Source: Conchocele bisecta (Eukaryota > Mollusca > Bivalvia > Lucinida > Thyasiridae). Taken from it: a stretch of 64,000 nt of DNA. The notes beneath the pieces were generated by a model that did no database searches, had not been told where the DNA came from, and saw only the letters and a list, made by a program, of their open reading frames with translations. Position numbers and translations under genes: made by a program. The stretch is taken from NCBI GenBank assembly GCA_029237695.1, contig CM055278.1, forward strand, positions 72,965,188 through 73,029,187. The letters run 5' to 3'. This document shows positions 43,285 to 53,914 of this stretch, in pieces. Positions within the stretch are counted from its first letter, which is position 1. The number at the start of each line of letters is the position of its first letter.

Positions 43285-43605
43285 CAAAATATATGTCGTG
43301 CCCAATCAGTTGAACCATCTCAAGGAGATGGTTAAAATGATGGTCACAGCATATATTAATTTTCCTGACTTGTTTTCTAATTTTTCGCCGTAATATTACC
43401 CCATTTGTTTTCTAATTACTCGTCGAATATATATTTTATGACAAATCATTTGAACCGTCTAATGGAGATGGTGCTTCTGATGGTCACAGAATATATTCAT
43501 TTTAAAATATATTCCACATTGTATGTCTAATTTCGCGTCGAAAATAGTATATGATATGACCATTCATTAGAACCATCTCATATGTGGTCACAAAACATCT
43601 TCGGG
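43285..43605. repeat. Three tandem decayed cores of repeat L
   Basis: TTGAACCATCTCAAGGAGATGG, TTTGAACCGTCTAATGGAGATGG and TTAGAACCATCTCATATGTGG, each near GATGGTCACA or GTGGTCACA and ATATATT, occur at spacings of about 120-140 bp. Confidence 0.65.
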
Positions 43606-43636
43606 GAAAAGTGTGAATCATCAGAATGTAAAGTGA

Positions 43637-43787
43637 TACAGTAGAACCTCTCTAAACCTGGTGGTGATGTCTGTTCATGTTCGCAAAGCACGAAAATATG
43701 TCTTCGAGTTGTCATATGCCTGATTTACAGTGAAACCTCTCTAAACCGGACACTGTGAGTGTCCGGTTTGGAGAGTTTCCACTGTGT
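43637..43787 (+). mobile_element. Repeat A, internally shortened
   Basis: It starts TACAGTAGAACCTCTCTAAA and ends TTTGGAGAGTTTCCACTGTG. Confidence 0.8.
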
Positions 43788-44719
43788 ATTTAATTCAAAC
43801 ACAAAGTGCTAGTGTTTGGATTATACAATTCATGGTCGATATTATATGACGTGACAGCAATTTGAAAGTTGATCAGAATTGATATGTCAGAATGTTCATT
43901 CATTTGAAATTAGAAGCAATTTATTTCTCGGCTATCTTGTTCCAACCTGTCAAGTATGGTCTATTTCAGACGTTTCTAAGGCCGTATAAGCATAGTACAC
44001 ATGAAATCATAAATAAAATTACTTTTTAACATTTAGCATATTATGTCACGCAAATTTCTATGGGGGCAGCCATATTGTCGTGCTATGCCTAAATGAAGAG
44101 TACATGTACAACCAATAAAATAGTGCCCTGTGCCAACTTATCCTATGGCGTTTTGGTATGTCGTGCTTTGTATCTGAAACCCTACATATACTCTTTTATA
44201 TAGTTTTCACAGTTTTGGGCTCAGTTTATCAGTTAAATTCTTGAAAATACGAATCAAGACATTTCGTGCATACGAATACAGCAGCTATTATTATCTTTAG
44301 TTCTCACAGTTATCTAGTAGTGACCATTTAGCCGCCAGTTTCGTAATTATTTACAGAGCAAACGTATGGATGGGAATGGGTTTGCAGCATCACAATACAT
44401 TTGCCTCTGGATGATGCTTGAGAAAATATGCAACATTCGGTCTCTAGTTCCGCAAGTTATCAGTTTTTTGTGCAGATAACATATTTCAGAACTTTCAGTA
44501 CTTTTCTTCGATTCCTTTTTAGTTCATGATTTGGCAATGTATTGAAGCTAAAATGGAACCATATTTTGGGAATTATATGGCTTTCAAATGGAAAAGAATA
44601 CTGATTGAAGATTCTAAAAACATTCAACTTCCATGTGTACAGACACAATGTTGCACAGTGATGATCATTTGCATATATATTTGATATAAGAAGCTTAACG
44701 TGACTTGCAGTATACATGT
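43788..44719. other. Unassigned intron sequence
   Basis: About 930 bp with no repeat family recognised and no convincing coding frame. It is one of the longest repeat-poor stretches in the window. Confidence 0.45.
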
Positions 44720-44960
44720 ATGTGGCTGTGACTAGAGAAATGGGGCTTACGGATTTTGCGACCAGTGTAGATCCAGATCAGCCTGTGCATCCGCACAGTC
44801 TGATCAGGATCTGCACTGTTCGCCATTCAGTCAATGAAACACCCGTCATGCTTCCAACAAGCAATATATGGATCGTTATCAGGCTACAGGAGTGTGATAT
44901 TTGATCAAGAGCTACTTATGTCATACATCTCTTAAGCACCATTTCTCCAGTCACAGCTAT
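44720..44960. mobile_element. Repeat I
   Basis: It runs from TGTGGCTGTGACTAGAGAAA to TTTCTCCAGTCACAGC, with the complete core GTGTAGATCCAGATCAGCC ... CTGATCAGGATCTGCAC. Confidence 0.85.
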
Positions 44961-45181
44961 ATTTAAAGTTCTTTATTAACCTGACTGATGGTGAAAATTG
45001 TTTCCAGATGGATAATGTCAATACACAGGCTGATTGAAACATATGATGTCAGTGAATGTATACAAGTATTTACCATGAATCATAATACAGACAACCGTCC
45101 GTCTAGTATCATTCTAGAATGAAAGGTCAAACGGACACTTGACCTTGATCGCGTTATGTTTCTAGTCCAGCACCCGGGAAC

Positions 45182-45430
45182 TTATCCCTTTGAACCCGAA
45201 AACCCGCTATAGCAGTTTATGCAAACAGTGAAGATCCAGATGAGCGGGCTCGTTACGAGCCGTCTCATCAGGATCTGCACTTTTCGAAAGTAATTTTCAT
45301 ATTTTTTGAGAACGAAAAATACCCCATTTTCAAACATGGACTAGTCTGTAAACCAATTTCTGACGGTTGGATTGCCTGCAAAATTAACATATCAAAATCC
45401 ATTCCAGTTACTTAGGGGTGAAAGGGTTAA
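45182..45430. mobile_element. Repeat S
   Basis: It has ends TTATCCCTTTGAACCCG and GGGTGAAAGGGTTAA and the central hairpin GAGCGGGCTCGTTACGAGCC. Confidence 0.85.
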
Positions 45431-45528
45431 CATGACTGATGAAGAGAAATTGTTCGCAGATGAATAATTATTATAATGAATTATTACCGATTGTACACTA
45501 CAGACATGTGCATTATACATGCTCCTGG

Positions 45529-45824
45529 CACAGTGGGACCTCTTTAAACCGGACACCCTGGGGTTCTCTCTAAACCGGACACCCTGGGGTTCTCTCTAAA
45601 CCGGACACCCTGGGGACCTCCCAGGGTGTCCGGTTTAGAGAGAACCCCAGGGTGTCCGGTTTAAAGAGGTCCCACTGTAAATCAGGCGTATGACCACTCC
45701 AAGACATGTTGTCATGCCTTGCGATCAAGAACATAAATTACCCTTGGATATAAATGACAAAGCAACCCATACAATTACATATAAAGCCATTTACATGGTG
45801 TGCGGTTTAGAGAGGTTTCACAAG
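45529..45824. mobile_element. Repeat A with a multiplied end
   Basis: The left arm carries CTAAACCGGACACCCTGGGG three times in a row (45543-45620), while the right arm has two mirrored copies, so a ladder of stems is possible. It ends GTGCGGTTTAGAGAGGTTTC. Confidence 0.85.
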
Positions 45825-45827
45825 CAT

Positions 45828-46272
45828 GTCCATACAGTCCGCATTTGTTCCTGGCTCCACAAATGAACGATTGACTATCGTTTAAACATCGTTTTGACAT
45901 CGTTCTTATTTGTATAACAACCTACGGAAACATCATTTTCTAGTTAAAAACAACGAAAATAATGAAAGCCTGGTATTTGAACGAAAATATTTTGTTCACG
46001 TACGGGGAAAAAAGGAAAATCGTTTATATGCATATCGTTTTACAAAACGATCGTTTTAATGCGTTTTCATTTTTCGCGTGTCGTTTGTTTCGTTTGGAAA
46101 CTGTCAACAAATATTTAAACTTTTAGACGCCAAAGGCCATTCATTCTGTGATATTGTGAAACATTATAATAAATTATTTGTTGATAATTTGGGATATGGA
46201 AATATGAAATGTGGGATCTACTTTGCTTCGTTGTTTCGTTTGGGAAACATCAAATCTTCGCTGTACATTTGT
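45828..46272. mobile_element. Repeat F, longest copy
   Basis: It has the outer modules ACAGTCCGCATTTGTTCCTG and CATCAAATCTTCGCTGTAC and inner TTTAAACATCGTTTTGACATC. The overlapping 60-75-codon frames are not convincing. Confidence 0.65.
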
Positions 46273-46470
46273 ATTTACATTGCGTTTCGCTTGAGCAGGT
46301 GATAGGAGGCGTTTGTGTCGAACACATGACACTAATGGCGGAGTCTGTGAGAGAAATGAATATGTGCAATAAAATAGCACTTGCAATGTATATTTTCTGG
46401 TAATCGTGTTCGGTGGTTATATCATGGATCTCTTGACCTCGTCTTATACTTGTCCAGTCTATCCATATCT

Positions 46471-46692
46471 GGGGCCAGTTTCACTAAACTTCGTGCGACT
46501 AAAACGTTCGTAAGTGCAAAATTATGATAGTCTGTACATTTCACAATAACAATATTTTCTTGTAAACAATTATTGGATTTACATTTGCAGCCTATGCTCG
46601 ATAAATGTAATCCATCAATTGGAATTTCCAGACGATCCTAAATTTGCACTTACGAACATTTTAGTCGTACGAAGTTTAGTGAAACGGGCCCC
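46471..46692. mobile_element. Repeat U
   Basis: It starts GGGGCCAGTTTCACTAAAC and ends AGTTTAGTGAAACGGGCCCC. The flank after it (46693-46785) is shared with the copy at 51661. Confidence 0.85.
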
Positions 46693-46785
46693 AGAACTTC
46701 GACTGATGACACTCTATCTTCATTGGAAGTATTTAAAAAAATCTACATAAATCAACATGGCCGCCAAATATCTATAGTATGCCAA
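46693..46785 (+). repeat. U-linked flank, copy 1
   Basis: AGAACTTCGACTGATGACAC ... AAATCTACATAAATCAACATGGCCG closely matches 51887-51975. Confidence 0.8.
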
Positions 46786-46970
46786 ATGGCTGTATCCATA
46801 CGAAAAGACAAAACTCAGCATTTGACGGCTGGTTCTGAGTACATAACTCTAATTACATTTCATTACATTGCATTACATTGTACATAAGCGTTATGACGGA
46901 GTAGTCTTGCCAAATGTGCGTTTGAAGCGTTCTTTGTTTACTTTCTACTTCGTGGAGAGTGACCTAATAA

Positions 46971-47182
46971 TTTTGCTAATACACACTTTATTAGGTAACT
47001 TTATGGTAATAGGGTTGTGCATATTGTAGAATTGTCTCTCAATAACAATATAGCGAAGTATATCCTGCAGGTTTTTCTATATATTTTAGTGAAATGGAAA
47101 TGATATTGAGCAAATTGTACCGTTGACAGTGGTGTAGCGATATAGTGCAATATGTTGCCTATAAAGTGGAAAACGTGCAGCT
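46971..47182 (+). repeat. Dispersed repeat X, copy 1
   Basis: TTTTGCTAATACACACTTTA, TTGTCTCTCAATAACAATAT, GTGTAGCGATATAGTGCAA and TGTTGCCTATAAAG match 54601-54832 in order. Confidence 0.8.
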
Positions 47183-47267
47183 ATTTGACAGCCAGACTAT
47201 AACATGCATCAACCGCGAACACCAATATGTGTGTAGACATTGTTTTCGAAATTGCACGTCTGGGACG

Positions 47268-47530
47268 TCTATTTGAGACAAGCTATGTGATTGTGTTCCC
47301 CTGAAGATGTGCGAGTTTTCATGAAAAACATTTACAGAAACTGTGATATTTTCTGTAAATGACGTCAAAAGCTGGTGGAATTTTCCGAGCAAATGCGGAA
47401 TATTATTCCGCATTAGCTCTGAACATTTCGTCAACTTTCGTCATCATTCACGAAAAATATCGTACATCTTGTAAAACAAATTCATGAGATATCGCACTTA
47501 GGTTCAAATTCGGATGACTTGTCTCATTTG
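47268..47530. mobile_element. Repeat Y
   Basis: It has the inner arm TTTACAGAAACTGTGATATT, centre AAATGCGGAATATTATTCCGCA and outer GAAGATGTGCGA with GAGATATCGCACTTAG. Confidence 0.8.
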
Positions 47531-47678
47531 TCATATCATTTGTACGGAATGAGATTTCTATTCGTGTGATAACGGTTGTGGCATCTTCATGATTTTATTC
47601 TTGGCAGTGTGTCAACTTCCGTGCGCCGTAGAACACATTGAGCCAAAGATTTACGGAAGGGATGCGTGTCATGCGAGC

Positions 47679-47886
47679 CACACAACCCTCCGCGTTAAAC
47701 ATGCCCAGCTTATCAACGTCTCTGAACATATATTGGCAATGTCGACTCGCAATCAAGCAGTTTGATTGTCTGAGTCTGAGCCGTAGCACAGCTCAGGCTC
47801 AGCCAATCACGCTTCAACTTCAAAAGTCAAGTATTTTGAAATAAATAAATTGACGAACATAGACAGGATTAGCGCAGGTGGTTGTG
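47679..47886. mobile_element. Repeat B, decayed
   Basis: CCGCGTTAAACATGCCCAG, GAGTCTGAGCCGTAGC and GATTAGCGCAGGTGGTTGTG mark it. Confidence 0.75.
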
Positions 47887-47977
47887 CAGCTGCAGTATTT
47901 CGTTTCCAATAGTTATACAGCTACGAATTGACACTCAGTCTGTCTGTCACTCAGTCTGTCAAAAACGTGGTGCAAGA

Positions 47978-48170
47978 TATAGAGAATAGTAGGTTAGTGC
48001 CGTGAATGGGAAAAAATATTTTTCCCATTCACGGCACTAACCTACTATTCTATTTATCCCGTCAACACCTTCAAATGGCTGTAAAATGCAAAAATTGTAT
48101 TGACTGGATATCAAAAATGTTTCACAGCACCGTGTTTTACGGCACATACGCACTGTGTTGACGGGATAAA
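47978..48170. mobile_element. Repeat E, central hairpin absent
   Basis: GTGCCGTGAATGGGAAAAAA joins directly to ATTTTTCCCATTCACGGC, without the inner GAAACGGGATG part of the copies at 5676 and 53449. It ends TGTTGACGGGATAAA. Confidence 0.85.
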
Positions 48171-48224
48171 ATTGAGTAATGTCAAGTCTTCTAACAATGG
48201 TGTACTCTAACTACATATTTGCAA

Positions 48225-48709
48225 TTTAAAGGTACATGCCTACTCAGTTGGCACACAATGTTCTTCATAAGTATTAAATAAGTGTATAATTGTGTCACTA
48301 TTCCACCAGTTCAAACATTACGAGTGCCCGCTTTACAGATATAATCATTTAGTAATATTTATTTTACTGATAGTGACGCGCGGTGGTATCAGGCTATTTT
48401 CATATGCAAATGAGGCATGGTATTTTTTTAATTATTTATACTAATTAAATGCGTCACTTGAAAAAGTAATATTTTCGACAGATTATAAAGTATGATCTTT
48501 GCACATCAAAAATAAAACAGAAAATAAACAGGAATGCCCTTTAACATTTTAAGGAAACACGGTTATCGCCCCTGATAGCAGTGTGGATATTTACGTCTGA
48601 TATAAAATGTATAATAATGCCATCAATACGTTTATGTTTATTTTGTCAGAAACTTCTCAGATGACGGCTCTGATATAAATAAGCTACTGAGTGGGAATGT
48701 ACCTTTAAT
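48225..48709. mobile_element. Repeat Z (inverted-repeat element)
   Basis: It has ends TTTAAAGGTACATGCCTACT and ACTGAGTGGGAATGTACCTTTAA. The interior is AT-rich without an open frame. Confidence 0.75.
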
Positions 48710-48729
48710 TTAGTATGCCATTTATACTA

Positions 48730-49232
48730 TATGAGACTCGTCATGTGAGTTTGGTCATGACACTTGTTTCCTGATATTTTCTGTAAATGAATTCGACAAT
48801 TTACGAAATCTATATTGTAAATGCGGAATCCTAGATGCTCTGTAGCCTATTTCACCAACATTTCAAAGTATACTTATCTAGCAAAGTATACTTTGAGGGA
48901 GAAATTTTCAATTTAAGGATAAATATATTAATTTTTATTATACTGAATTTATTACATTATCACAGCCATTTTGGCTGTGATAATGTAATAAATTCAATAT
49001 AATAGTTCTGCATACTGTTAATCATCAAATATATGCAGTGGTTAGTTCTATGTGAAGAATAATGCATTTTGGAAAAAATAAATAATTACTCCCTCAAAGA
49101 ATACTTTGCTGGATAAGTAAACTTTGCAATGTTGATAAAATCGGCTACTGAACATTTTCGATTTTATATACGTAAATATTGTTCACGAGATATCCCACAT
49201 CTTCTTATGTACAAAGTTACGTGACTTATCGC
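48730..49232. mobile_element. Repeat Y split by repeat C
   Basis: The left part (GAGACTCGTCATGTGAG ... AAATGCGGAATCCTAGATGC) stops at 48842. The right part (TGAACATTTTCG ... GAGATATCCCACATCTTCTT) resumes at about 49147. Confidence 0.8.
48842..49147. mobile_element. Repeat C inserted near the centre of repeat Y
   Basis: It starts TAGCCTATTTCACCAACATT and ends AATGTTGATAAAATCGGCTA, with the centre ATCACAGCCATTTTGGCTGTGAT. Confidence 0.9.
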
Positions 49233-49469
49233 AGTTGTCTTCGCCATTGACGTTCATATCACATTTCACTTTACGACGCCATTTCCGGGAATTCACATTT
49301 TAGAAATCAATATCGGCAACACGAGCCGCGCCCCATTATGTTCAGCTGTGGTCGTATGATAAACTAATAAACTATTATTTCTTCGTGTTTCATGAAAAGA
49401 CTCCCGACGAATATTCATGAATGCAGCTACGGATGATAGTGCACAGCTGTGCGTATTGATTGCGGTCAA

Positions 49470-49822
49470 TGAACGTCACATATACCGCGAAGATTTGTTC
49501 AAGGTTCCCAAACGAAAACGAATGGAAAACGCGATGAAAGCGATCGTTCCGTACACCGATGTGCATTGAGGCGATTATCATTTGCTTTTCTCGCACGTGA
49601 AAGCGATATATTTGTTTAATGATCCGGCTTTCAACTTGCTAATCGCCTGTTGTTTCTTTCCACGCATATATTCGACACTGTTTTTGTTGTTTCTAACTAG
49701 ACAAATTATGTTTTCGTTGGTAAAATGTAACGTTTCTGATTATCAAAACTTAAACCATGTGTAAACGATATGCAATCGTTCGTTTCTGGAACCAGGAACA
49801 CATATGGACTGTACCTGTGTGC
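49470..49822. mobile_element. Repeat F
   Basis: CCAAACGAAAACGAATGGAA, AATTATGTTTTCGTTGGTAA and GCAATCGTTCGTTTCTGGAA with ACACATATGGACTGTAC mark it. Confidence 0.65.
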
Positions 49823-49851
49823 TATTCGGGCCCGCATCGACCTATTAAATG

Positions 49852-50060
49852 TACAGTGGACCTCTCTAAGCCGGACACCCTCAGGGTGTCCGGCTTAGAG
49901 AGGTTTCACTGTAAATCAGGCATTTTATTGATTCTGAGTCATAGTTGTGTGCTATGCGATCACGAACATGCCTTATCCCTGAGATAAAGTACCAAGAAAC
50001 TGATCAACAATAAGATCACCGGTGTTTTCTTGGTGTCCGGTTTAGACAGGTTCCACTGTA
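49852..50060. mobile_element. Repeat A
   Basis: It starts TACAGTGGACCTCTCTAAGC and ends GACAGGTTCCACTGTA. The hairpin centre is shortened to CACCCTCAGGGTG. Confidence 0.85.
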
Positions 50061-50125
50061 TGTCCTAAATAACCCAGTCACGACTGGAGCAATGATGATG
50101 CGATTATAGCAGATACCCCGTGGTT

Positions 50126-50350
50126 TTACAGCGGAACCTCTCTAAACCGGACACAAAGAAAACACCTGTGATCATGATTTTTATGGATTTTTTTTGGTCA
50201 TTTATTTCAGGTGATGATGCCCGTTCGTGATCGCATAGCACACAACTATCGCTCGGAATAATCAAATGCTTGTTTTACAATGAAGCCTCTCTAAAGGGGA
50301 TACCCTGGGGACCTCCCATGGTGTCCGGTTTAGCGAGGTTTCATCGTATA
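50126..50350. mobile_element. Repeat A
   Basis: It starts TTACAGCGGAACCTCTCTAA and ends TAGCGAGGTTTCATCGTATA. A loose end (GCCTCTCTAAACCGG) lies at 50428-50442. Confidence 0.8.
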
Positions 50351-50484
50351 TAACATCGGCCGGCGATAACGCCGGCATCGTAACTGTATCCGGTTTGGAG
50401 TTATTTCGAGAAAACTCGTACAGAAGAGCCTCTCTAAACCGGTAACATATTTTTATATATTTCATTTATATTTATATCCATTGA

Positions 50485-50854
50485 TACAGTGCAACCTCTC
50501 TACAACAGCCACCCATGGGAAGACGCGAAACTGGCTGTGGCAGAGAGGTGGCAGTTGTAGGGAGGTTAATGCTGAATTAAATTTTTTCCTCTGCTGTTTA
50601 TTTATTTGCTTTTTCAAATACATGCTTTGACAGCATTTTAGAATCATTTCCAATGGAAATGATTCTAAAGTGCTGTCAAAACATGTTTTTATTGAGAAAT
50701 AATGCAAAAGAAACATAAAAAAGTCGACAATGTTCGTGCTGAGCAGTCTAAGGGTTAGACATAGAGAAAATCATTAATTTGTGATATAAAATAGCGGCTG
50801 TTACAGAGAGAGTGTTGTTGTAGAGAGGTGGCCGTTCGGGGAGGTTCGACTGTA
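50485..50854. mobile_element. Second pogo-like MITE type, split by repeat P
   Basis: It has ends TACAGTGCAACCTCTCTACA and GGGGAGGTTCGACTGTA and an inner ACCTCTCTACAACAGCCACC with mirrored GGTGGCAGTTGTAGGGAGG. The ends differ from repeat A after the shared CTCTCTA. Repeat P occupies 50568-50758. Confidence 0.75.
50568..50758. mobile_element. Repeat P, inserted
   Basis: TTTAGAATCATTTCCAATGG and GATTCTAAAGTGCTGTCAAA form the centre and GCAGTCTAAGGGTTAG the right end. The left end is decayed. Confidence 0.75.
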
Positions 50855-50912
50855 ATATATGTTCGCAACCGCAAAGCATCAACGCTTGTATTGAAGTAGT
50901 CATCTGTCTGTT

Positions 50913-51158
50913 TTTGTCGTGCCCGCTTGCGGACAGCGCGATATAGTCGGCACATTGGCGTACGTACGTCCGTACGTATGTACCTACGTGCGTCTGGGTT
51001 AAAGTTTTGGGTTAAAATATGTTTGGTAAAAGTTTTGATTTGGTTAAAAAAAATTTCAACTGAAAATCAGACACATATGACTATGCCGAGGCATGCAAAC
51101 GTTGTTTACTACCAAAGCCTCGGCGGGTTCGATATGGGGCCGCGGCCATCTGGTACTA
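50913..51158 (+). repeat. Repeat V, longer copy
   Basis: It starts TTGTCGTGCCCGCTTGCGG, has a CGTACGTACGTCCGTACGTA run and ends GGGGCCGCGGCCATCTGG. It is followed at 51159-51195 by a repeat A end (GGAACCTCTCCAAACCGGAC). Confidence 0.75.
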
Positions 51159-51195
51159 TGGAACCTCTCCAAACCGGACACCCTGGGGACCTCCA

Positions 51196-51660
51196 GAGAA
51201 ATCTTACACGGGTGTGGTTATGAGGACGTCGTCATTGTCGGCTTATTGAGTCACCAGATGTGAATACGCACAACAATGTGAAATTACGCATTGAAGTTCA
51301 AATAAATTGAGTAATGAAAATACTGTAATAAAGTTGAAAATTTACTTAGTTGAGCTGCGATAAGTTAACACTATTTACTTTTTGCCGCTCAATTACATAA
51401 TGTTTCAACTGTATTACAGTTTTAATAAGTGAACACGTAATAATACACGTGATTGTTTAACTTTGTTTTGATCATGTGTTCCCTATTTAATAATGAAGAA
51501 AATCAATAATACACTTGTAAAAATAAAATACACATTTAATTTGAAACAGCGGGTACAATACGCTTTTGACACAAAGCTTATCTGGATCTATGTATTATTC
51601 TCTGCACGTTAAAGCTTCATAATTGTTCCACTAGTTGTTCAGATATGTAACCTGGGAGGC
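51196..51660. other. Unassigned, with a loose inverted repeat
   Basis: TACTGTAATAAAGTTGAAA (near 51321) and TTTCAACTGTATTACAG (near 51402) form an imperfect stem. Nothing else recognised. Confidence 0.45.
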
Positions 51661-51886
51661 AGGGGGCTATTTCACAAAACTTCGTACGACTAATATGTTC
51701 GTAAGTGCACGATTATGATAGTCTGCACATTTCACAATAACATTGTTTTATTGTAAACAATTATTGGATTTACATTTGCAGCCTATGCTCGATAAATGTA
51801 AATCCATCAATTGAAATTTCCAGACGATCCTAAATTTGCACTTACGAACATTTTAGTCGTTCGAAGTTTAGTGAAACGGGCCCCAG
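51661..51886. mobile_element. Repeat U
   Basis: It starts AGGGGGCTATTTCACAAAAC and ends AGTTTAGTGAAACGGGCCCC. Confidence 0.85.
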
Positions 51887-52007
51887 AACTCCGACTGATG
51901 ACACTATATCTTTATTGGGCGTTTTTCAAAAAAAATCTACATAAAATGAAAATGGCCGTCAAATATTTATATCTTTTTAGTCGTACAAAGTTTAGTGAAA
52001 CGGCCGG
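51887..52007 (+). repeat. U-linked flank, copy 2, plus a second U end
   Basis: AGAACTCCGACTGATGACAC ... AATCTACATAAAATGAAAATGGCCG matches 46693-46785. 51977-52007 is another U right end (GTCGTACAAAGTTTAGTGAA). Confidence 0.8.
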
Positions 52008-52318
52008 CTGGTGGGAGCATGCGACGGGTAATTTAACTATCGGGATTCATCCTTACCGGAATCCCGACAGGAGACCTGGTTTGTTCCTCATGTACGTATT
52101 TCGCTTTCTTTTATGTGATGGTTGAATCTGGTTATACCCCTTATCTGAGTTATACGATTATTCGTAATCCTATAACTTCTAGGGGAGTTATGTAAGGGAC
52201 ATTGGTGTGGTATGGACCTGGCACCAGGTCAGGTTATTCTAAGTTCAGGGCTGAGATTCTATTTATTTCGATGTAAATATTCCGTTCTGATGTTGGGATT
52301 TCCCCCCTCAAATGCAGC
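52008..52318. other. Unassigned intron sequence
   Basis: No feature recognised beyond a short GAGTTATACGATTATTCG / CCTATAACTTC region. Confidence 0.35.
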
Positions 52319-52321
52319 AGG

Positions 52322-53052
52322 TTACAGTAGCGCTTTTCTGCTCCTTACCTATTTGTATATACTAATATCGTATACATATCGTAATCGTATAGTATTGGTA
52401 TATTCAATTAGCATATCGTATGATCATATAATATTGGTATGTTTGTACTTTATCATCGTATAGTACAAACGTACTATACGAATATTATACAAACATGCGA
52501 TATCCGTTCGTATATACGATATATCCGTACGGATATGGTATGAATATACCATAATCTGGTATGTTTGTACGATACAAACGTACCAGAATTATACACATGT
52601 ATACAAGTCGTATAAACGTACGATTTTAATGGTATATCTATACGATATTGGTTTGTATGTACGGTACAAACTTACCGTACGTTTGTATTATATGCATAAC
52701 GTATAGAAAACATATCGTATTGGTATAGTATACGTATAGTAATGGTATAGTACGTATAGTATTGGTATAGTACGTATAGTAATGGTATAGTACGTATAGT
52801 ATTGGTATAGTACGTATAGTATTGGTATAGTACGTATAGTATTGGTATAGTACGTATAGTAATGGTATAGTACGTATAGTATTGGTATAGTACGTATAGT
52901 ATTGGTATAGTATACGTATAGTATTGGTATAGTACGTATAGTATTGGTATAGTATACGTATAGTATTTGTATAGTACGTATAGTATTGGTATAGTATACG
53001 TATAGTATTGGTATAGTACGTATAGTTGACCTGCAGAAAAGCGCTACTGTAC
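52322..53052. repeat. Inverted-repeat-bounded block with a 20-bp tandem array
   Basis: ACAGTAGCGCTTTTCTGC (from about 52324) is mirrored by GCAGAAAAGCGCTACTGT (to about 53051). Inside, 52350-52700 is irregular TATACG-rich sequence with palindromes. 52720-53028 is a tandem array of about 20 bp (GTATAGTATTGGTATAGTAC). The 138-codon minus-strand frame is only the array read as Tyr/Thr-rich text. Confidence 0.9.
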
Positions 53053-53130
53053 ATGTGGCATCGAACCCGTTGGCCCGGCTTTAAATGACCTTAGCTGTTG
53101 ATAGGACGTTAAACACCTATAAATCAAATC
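53053..53130 (+). mobile_element. SINE 3' end (Meta-type tail)
   Basis: GGCATCGAACCCG, then GACCTTAGCTGTTGATAGG, then ACGTTAAACACC and a short AAATCAAATC run. I recall the TTAGCTGTT...GACGTTAAAC tail from molluscan SINEs. The head may lie left of the array block, near 52300. Confidence 0.65.
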
Positions 53131-53448
53131 AAATCAGATATTTACCAAATCTTAAGTTGAATCGGGACACAATATCAGGCGCACATGTCGAATATTTAGT
53201 TTACCTATGATTACGATGTTTCCCGAAAGATAAATGCGATTTCGAATGATCGTAGTTTATTTTCTCAAACATAGCCATCTTCTCTGCTTTATTTGTATGT
53301 TTGTTTTAATGTTACTGAATATTCTAAGATACAGCCTAAGAAAATAAGGGCGTGGAGTACTTAATGGGGTAGATTTATTTGTTTCTTATTCTACTTTCAA
53401 TAGACCTTCTATGCAGTCCGTGGGAAAACGGAAATCTCGAAGTTGTTT
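53131..53448. other. Unassigned intron sequence
   Basis: No recognised feature. Confidence 0.4.
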
Positions 53449-53714
53449 ATATAGAGAATAGTAGGTTAGTGCCGTGAATGGGAAAACATATCTGGCAAGG
53501 CTCAGGAAACGGGATGTGCGAGGCTCTGCCGAGCACATCCCGTTTTCGTGCCGCGCCAGATATTTTTCCCATTCACGGCACTAACTTACTATTCTATTTA
53601 TCCCGTCAACACCTACAAATGGTTGTAAAATGCAAACATAGTATTGACTGGATATCAAAAATGTTTCACGGCACCGTGTTTCACGGCACATACGCACTGT
53701 GTTGACGGGATAAA
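53449..53714. mobile_element. Repeat E
   Basis: It runs from TATAGAGAATAGTAGG to TGTTGACGGGATAAA, with the full central hairpin (GGAAACGGGATGTGCGAGGC ... GAGCACATCCCGTTTTCG). Confidence 0.85.
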
Positions 53715-53914
53715 ACGTACTGACTATCCAAAACAAATGGAACCTATTCATCAATGCAATGTCTTATCCGTACGTTCGTTGGAGGTCGATATTTATGAAC
53801 ATACATGTATTCAAATTTATTCATTTTCGCCACCCCAAACCTTTGTCACTATGTAACTGTTATTTAAGTTTTGCATGCTGTTTTCAGTATTCAAGTGCAT
53901 CTTATCAAATGGTA

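Noticed and set aside
52638..53054. 138-codon minus-strand ORF rich in Tyr, Thr and Ile
   Set aside because: Translation of the 20-bp tandem array.
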